Source: an uncultured Amaricoccus sp. (GTDB lineage: Bacteria > Pseudomonadota > Alphaproteobacteria > Rhodobacterales > Rhodobacteraceae). Taken from it: 6,191 nt of DNA. The stretch's first letter is position 1; each line of letters opens with the position of its first letter. This document shows, piece by piece, positions 5,879 to 6,191 of the stretch. The position numbers and the translations under genes are program-made. The notes beneath the pieces were generated by a model. It had not been told where the DNA came from. It made no database searches and was given only the letters and a program-made list of their open reading frames with translations. The stretch covers positions 1 to 6,191 of the forward strand of contig NZ_CALLYO010000647.1 in the NCBI RefSeq assembly GCF_937858865.1, written 5' to 3'.

Positions 5879-5929
5879 CGCCCGCCGCTCTCGGCTAAGC
5901 ACGGGGAGGCAGGACCGGGGGAGGATGCG

Positions 5930-6191
5930 ATGATTTCAGAGCGGCGCTTCGCGGGGCGGCGGGCGGTGGTCACCGGCGGCGCTTCCGGGATCGGGCGGGC
6001 GGTGGCCGGGCGGCTGGCCGCCGAGGGCGCGCGGGTGGCGGTCTGGGACCGCGACGCCGCCGGCGCCGAGGCGGTCGCCGCCGAGCTCGAGGGCGGCATG
6101 CCGGTCCCCGTCGACATCACCGACTGGTCGGCGGTGGAGGCGGCGGCGGCGCGCACCGCCGAGGCCTTCGGCGGCATCGACGTCCTGGTCT
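5930..6191 (+). CDS. SDR family oxidoreductase (SDR-3), N-terminal part (runs off right edge)
   Basis: The first 87 residues of a third classical SDR. TGGASGIG is at 15-22. The second strand ends in VAVWDRD with Asp40, which suggests NAD(H). VDITDW follows where the adenine-contact Asp is expected, and the sequence stops at GGIDVLV, just before the expected NNAG motif. The catalytic Ser-Tyr-Lys residues are outside the window, so activity cannot be confirmed. The ATG at 5930 follows GGGGGAGG (5917-5924) with 5 bases between. The gene is divergent from the Crp/Fnr regulator across about 150 bases, making it a natural candidate target. The substrate is unknown. Confidence 0.88.
   Translation, partial: MISERRFAGRRAVVTGGASGIGRAVAGRLAAEGARVAVWDRDAAGAEAVAAELEGGMPVPVDITDWSAVEAAAARTAEAFGGIDVLV

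Noticed and set aside
5783..5902. Extended Crp/Fnr N-terminus from an ATG at 5902
   Set aside because: The extra 40 residues are Arg/Gly-rich, cover the presumed promoter region and are not a family feature.
5925..5933. ATGCGATGA, a two-codon minimal reading frame overlapping the SDR-3 start
   Set aside because: It occupies the Shine-Dalgarno spacer and is probably coincidental, with nothing else to support a regulatory uORF.
1..6191. tRNA/rRNA genes, CRISPR arrays, insertion sequences or attachment sites
   Set aside because: No cloverleaf-like segments, regularly spaced repeats, transposase motifs or flanking target duplications were seen by eye.

Overview
The window is very GC-rich (roughly three quarters G+C by eye) and densely coded. 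The protein families, an alphaproteobacterial-type PmbA/CysQ pair, a Crp/Fnr regulator with a CxxCPLR N-terminus and an exact EcfG-type promoter motif, point to an alphaproteobacterium. A Rhodospirillales/Acetobacteraceae-like organism is my best guess, but it is an inference from sequence style and not from any search. I see no mobile elements, phage genes, CRISPR arrays or RNA genes; it reads as an ordinary chromosomal segment.

Layout, left to right. (1) Positions 1-1798, minus strand: a TldD/PmbA-family gene (pmbA/tldE) followed, with a 14-base overlap, by the 5' part of a CysQ/inositol-monophosphatase-family gene that runs off the left edge and uses a TTG start. (2) A 148-bp divergent gap with a candidate promoter on each strand, then a plus-strand short-chain dehydrogenase/reductase (SDR) at 1947-2714. 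(3) A 148-bp convergent gap (2715-2862) full of inverted repeats, probably a two-way terminator. (4) Positions 2863-4745, minus strand: a zinc-dependent medium-chain alcohol dehydrogenase and a second SDR, joined by an ATGA stop/start overlap. (5) Just upstream, a 55-residue DUF1328 membrane protein (4804-4971) behind an exact GGAAC-N16-CGTT motif, the promoter signature of the alphaproteobacterial general stress sigma factor EcfG. (6) A Crp/Fnr-family regulator (5042-5782, minus), divergent from a third SDR (5930 onward, plus) that is cut by the right edge.

The zinc alcohol dehydrogenase and SDR-2 look like a coupled two-gene oxidoreductase operon, perhaps doing successive or paired alcohol/ketone oxidations; no substrate can be read from the sequence. 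The PmbA/CysQ pair is housekeeping: peptide maturation or protease function, and removal of 3'-phosphoadenosine 5'-phosphate or related phosphates. The Crp/Fnr protein could regulate the divergent SDR-3, its own gene or more distant targets. I found no clearly new system. The points most worth following are the stress promoter on the DUF1328 gene, the partly retained Fnr-type cysteine set in the regulator, and the repeat cluster between the convergent genes.
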